DNA from: Curtobacterium caseinilyticum
GTDB lineage: Bacteria > Actinomycetota > Actinomycetes > Actinomycetales > Microbacteriaceae
DNA: 64,000 nt
Assembly (NCBI RefSeq): GCF_030363035.1
Contig: NZ_JAUCMN010000009.1
Location: 81,530-145,529, forward strand
Reading direction: 5' to 3'
Of this stretch, positions 62,098 through 64,000 are shown in pieces. The stretch's first letter is position 1; each line of letters starts with the position of its first letter. The notes beneath the pieces were generated by a model that saw only the letters and a list, made by a program, of their open reading frames with translations, was not told the origin of the DNA and searched no databases. Position numbers and translations under genes: made by a program.

Positions 62098-62973
62098 TCA
62101 GCGGGTCGGCGGCAGGGCGTGGGTGACGAGCGTTGACACTTCCTCGGCCGCTCGGCTCGCAGCCCTCTGGCCGGCAGCGCCGGTGACGACGAGCGCGAGT
62201 ACGACGGGGGGCGCGTCACCCGAGGCGCGGTAGGGCACTTCGAGTGTGCTGACCTCGACGAGGGTGCCGGCTTGACTCCTGTCGCTGACCCCGGCTACTT
62301 CCCACGGTGCGTCGGTACCAGCTGCGGTCGCAGGAGACCCCGCACTGTTGAGCAGGATGTTCCGCAACGTGCCGCGACGCTCAGGGGCGAGCGTCTCGCC
62401 GTAGACGGCGTCGTCGAGCAGGGTCGCGAAGCTCCGCGCTGACGGCCCGGCAGACGAGGGACCAAGGAGCGCGTCAGCGCGACGACGGAGAGCATCGTCG
62501 CCGCCCAGCCACGTCACGAGCGTCTGCTGAGCTTCGGGCGCGCTGGTCTGCAGCGCAGCGGCGACGGCATCCAGGAGCGTCGCGGAGGCTCCCGTTCCGG
62601 CCGTGGCCTCGAAGGCGGCAGGGGACGCTGCGAGTTCATCGTCGGAGGCATCTGCGAGCACGAGCACGCTCGCGGTGAGTGCGCGCATGTCGAGCGGTAC
62701 TGCCTCGGTGGCACGGAAGCCCAGGTGGTGGTCGTCACCGGTGTCGATGGCATCCACACGTACACGGAGGTCGTGCTTCCGCTCGTAGGCGGCCAGACGC
62801 TCGGAGAACTCGGCGGCCGTCATGGCCTGCGGAGTCCGAGAGGCCGCCGGGGTCGGGTGGGGTACGGCCGGTTCTGGGGAAGCGGAACAGCCCGCGAGGG
62901 ACACGCTCGTGGTGACCAGCACCGCCAGGGAGGCGATCGAACGGGCGGTGGGGCAGCGGAGCAGGCGGGGCAC
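62098..62973 (-). CDS. Lipoprotein, degenerate beta-lactamase-like fold
   Basis: 291 residues. Signal ASLAVLVTTSVSLAGCSAS (lipobox Cys). EFSERLAAYERKHDLRVRVDAIDTGDDHHLGFRATEAVPLDMRALTASVLVLA resembles the start of class A beta-lactamase-like domains, where S-x-x-K should follow but LDMRALT stands instead. Later LARSFATLLDDAVYGETLAPERRGTLRNILLNSAG and a final pair of strands (PPVVLALVVTGAAG) fit the same fold. No SDN or KTG motif is seen, so it is probably a non-enzymatic binding protein. Divergent from a similar gene. Confidence 0.75.
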   Translation of the reverse strand: MPRLLRCPTARSIASLAVLVTTSVSLAGCSASPEPAVPHPTPAASRTPQAMTAAEFSERLAAYERKHDLRVRVDAIDTGDDHHLGFRATEAVPLDMRALTASVLVLADASDDELAASPAAFEATAGTGASATLLDAVAAALQTSAPEAQQTLVTWLGGDDALRRRADALLGPSSAGPSARSFATLLDDAVYGETLAPERRGTLRNILLNSAGSPATAAGTDAPWEVAGVSDRSQAGTLVEVSTLEVPYRASGDAPPVVLALVVTGAAGQRAASRAAEEVSTLVTHALPPTR

Positions 62974-62996
62974 GGAACGACGATACGGTGACCCAG

Positions 62997-63815
62997 ATGA
63001 CTGTCAGCACGCATTGCTCCCTGCATCGCGTGGTCGGCCAGGTGCTTGCCGTCGCAGTGTCGGGCCTGATCGTGAGCGGTTGCGCCCAGGCGTCGACCAC
63101 CGCCGCGGTCACGCCCAGCAAGACGGCAGACCCGAGCGCAGCTGCGACAACTGACGAGGCACCGGCCCTCGCAGCGCCATCGTCGAGCGCCCGTCCTACG
63201 ACGACCACGGAGAGCGCGTTGGTCGCCGTGGAGCAGGCCGAGCAGGCAACCGTCAGCACCTGCGTGATGAGTGGCGCGACCGGCGCAGTCTCGACCTACA
63301 AGGGCGAGAGCGACATGCCAGCGGATGCTCTTCTCGCGGCGATCCTTCCCGCGATTGCTACCCGGAACGACCCGAGTGCGACGATGCTGCCGGTCGCGCA
63401 GGACCGCTCTGGTGTCGACGCACAGATCCGCCGACTCGGTGGTGACAGCAGTGTCGCCGCCGGTCTCGCCGCTCTGGACGACCGCGTGACAACGACGCAC
63501 ACGACGACCGCCCGGCAGGCCTGCAGCGACATCGACACTGGGCTCCTCGGTGGGCTCCTCGACGAGCGGGCGAACAGCACGTACCGAGAAGCACTCCTCT
63601 CAGCAGCCGGCCGTGAGACCGCCAGGTCCTTCCGCGCATCGGTGCCGGATGGATGGACCACCGTGGGGACCGTTCTCGTGGACGGATCGAGCGCAGGAGC
63701 AGTAGCGGTACTCAGCGGCGTCCACTGGTCCACGGTCATCACGATCTTCGTCACCGGCGCAGCGGACCCGCTCGAGGTGATCGCCCGCGCGACCCAGATC
63801 GCCCTCACCGCCTGA
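62997..63815 (+). CDS. Lipoprotein, degenerate beta-lactamase-like fold
   Basis: 272 residues. Signal VVGQVLAVAVSGLIVSGCAQA, a Thr/Ala/Ser linker, then a domain with the same order of elements as its divergent neighbour: DALLAAILPAIATRND, IRRLGGDSSVAAGLAALDDRVTTTHTTTARQACSDIDTGLLGGLLDERANSTYREALLSAAGRE, SFRASVPDGWTTVGTVLVDGSSAGAVAVLSG, VITIFVTGA. It has the helix and strand pattern of a class A beta-lactamase-like protein but no SxxK, SDN or KTG. TACGGT is 7 nt before this ATG; an upstream ATG three codons earlier was rejected for that reason. Confidence 0.75.
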   Translation: MTVSTHCSLHRVVGQVLAVAVSGLIVSGCAQASTTAAVTPSKTADPSAAATTDEAPALAAPSSSARPTTTTESALVAVEQAEQATVSTCVMSGATGAVSTYKGESDMPADALLAAILPAIATRNDPSATMLPVAQDRSGVDAQIRRLGGDSSVAAGLAALDDRVTTTHTTTARQACSDIDTGLLGGLLDERANSTYREALLSAAGRETARSFRASVPDGWTTVGTVLVDGSSAGAVAVLSGVHWSTVITIFVTGAADPLEVIARATQIALTA

Positions 63816-63904
63816 TGCTGCGTCTCGCGATCCTGCCGCCGCTCACTGTCCGATGGCCGATCGGTCGACGAACCTGGCTTTGGCCGTTGTGACCAATAGC
63901 GCGA

Positions 63905-64000
63905 ATGATGTGCGACGTGCTCCCGATTCGACCGCGATCCAGTGATGACTGCCATCTGATCGTGTCGTGGGTGCCGGACGCCGAGGCGCTGTACCTCTTC
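63905..64000 (+). CDS. GNAT family N-acetyltransferase, first 32 codons
   Basis: The frame runs from ATG 63905 to the window end: MMCDVLPIRPRSSDDCHLIV then SWVPDAEALYLF. The LPIRPRSSDDCHLIVSWVPDAEALYLF start matches GNAT acetyltransferases of actinobacteria (strand 1 and helix 1). ATG 63908 is an equally good start. The acetyl-CoA site lies beyond the window. Confidence 0.7.
   Translation, partial: MMCDVLPIRPRSSDDCHLIVSWVPDAEALYLF

Overview
The window is very GC-rich actinobacterial chromosome (over 70% by eye). Gene content and style point to Microbacteriaceae, probably a Curtobacterium-like plant or soil bacterium. The support is: monomeric isocitrate dehydrogenase, two MmyB-type regulators, a SipW/TasA-like secretion cluster, a retinal/rhodopsin operon, many small SDR and aldo/keto reductase genes, GTGA/ATGA gene overlaps, and many apparently leaderless genes. 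The genus is an inference. I see no tRNA, rRNA, CRISPR array, insertion sequence or phage genes.

Layout. 0-10 kb: membrane protein end, GAF/PP2C phosphatase plus ThuA-like protein, DUF3817 protein, monomeric IDH, secreted M23 peptidase, CorC/CNNM-type transporter, MmyB-type regulator. 10-20 kb: a methyltransferase relative with a damaged SAM site, small secreted protein, FBP zinc protein, a urate-catabolism pair (fused OHCU decarboxylase/HIU hydrolase and an NCS2 permease), two aldo/keto reductases, thioesterase, BBE-type flavoprotein. 20-25 kb: PadR-ABC-FtsX operon and SGNH hydrolase. 25-36 kb: SDRs, PQQ-type sugar dehydrogenase, second MmyB regulator, MFS and BCCT transporters, a MerR-controlled SDR. 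36-44 kb: a sugar locus (LacI regulator, solute-binding lipoprotein, two permeases, GH1 enzyme, secreted Asp-box glycosidase with a CBM) with no ATPase of its own. 44-48 kb: Nei-type glycosylase, arsenate reductase, NUDIX, CopC and SnoaL-like genes. 47.7-50.4 kb: a SipW-type signal peptidase between two probable substrates, a TasA-like protein and a LamG protein. 50.5-53 kb: MarR, an MDR oxidoreductase with twin operators, TerC. 53-57.4 kb: rhodopsin, lycopene cyclase and Blh carotene cleavage enzyme as one coupled operon, with a divergent NarL/LuxR response regulator. 57.5-64 kb: MarR gene, MarR remnant, ABC exporter with a FetB-like permease, two divergent lipoproteins with a decayed beta-lactamase-like fold, and the first 32 codons of a GNAT acetyltransferase.

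Non-coding structure is the most unusual aspect. Twelve near-identical palindromes (core GGACGGGAGGC...GCCTCCCGTCC) each lie shortly downstream of a stop codon, with inner stems that change in a compensatory way. A second palindrome family (GTGGAGCAG(A/G)AGACGTCGAGT) occurs three times between 30.2 and 34.8 kb. Three consecutive hairpins with one identical loop and covarying stems separate the solute-binding protein gene from its permeases. About 20 genes show a TANNNT-like hexamer 6-7 nt before the start codon, implying leaderless transcripts; this was used to choose several starts. Operators can be proposed for the LacI, MerR and PadR systems and for the MDR oxidoreductase.
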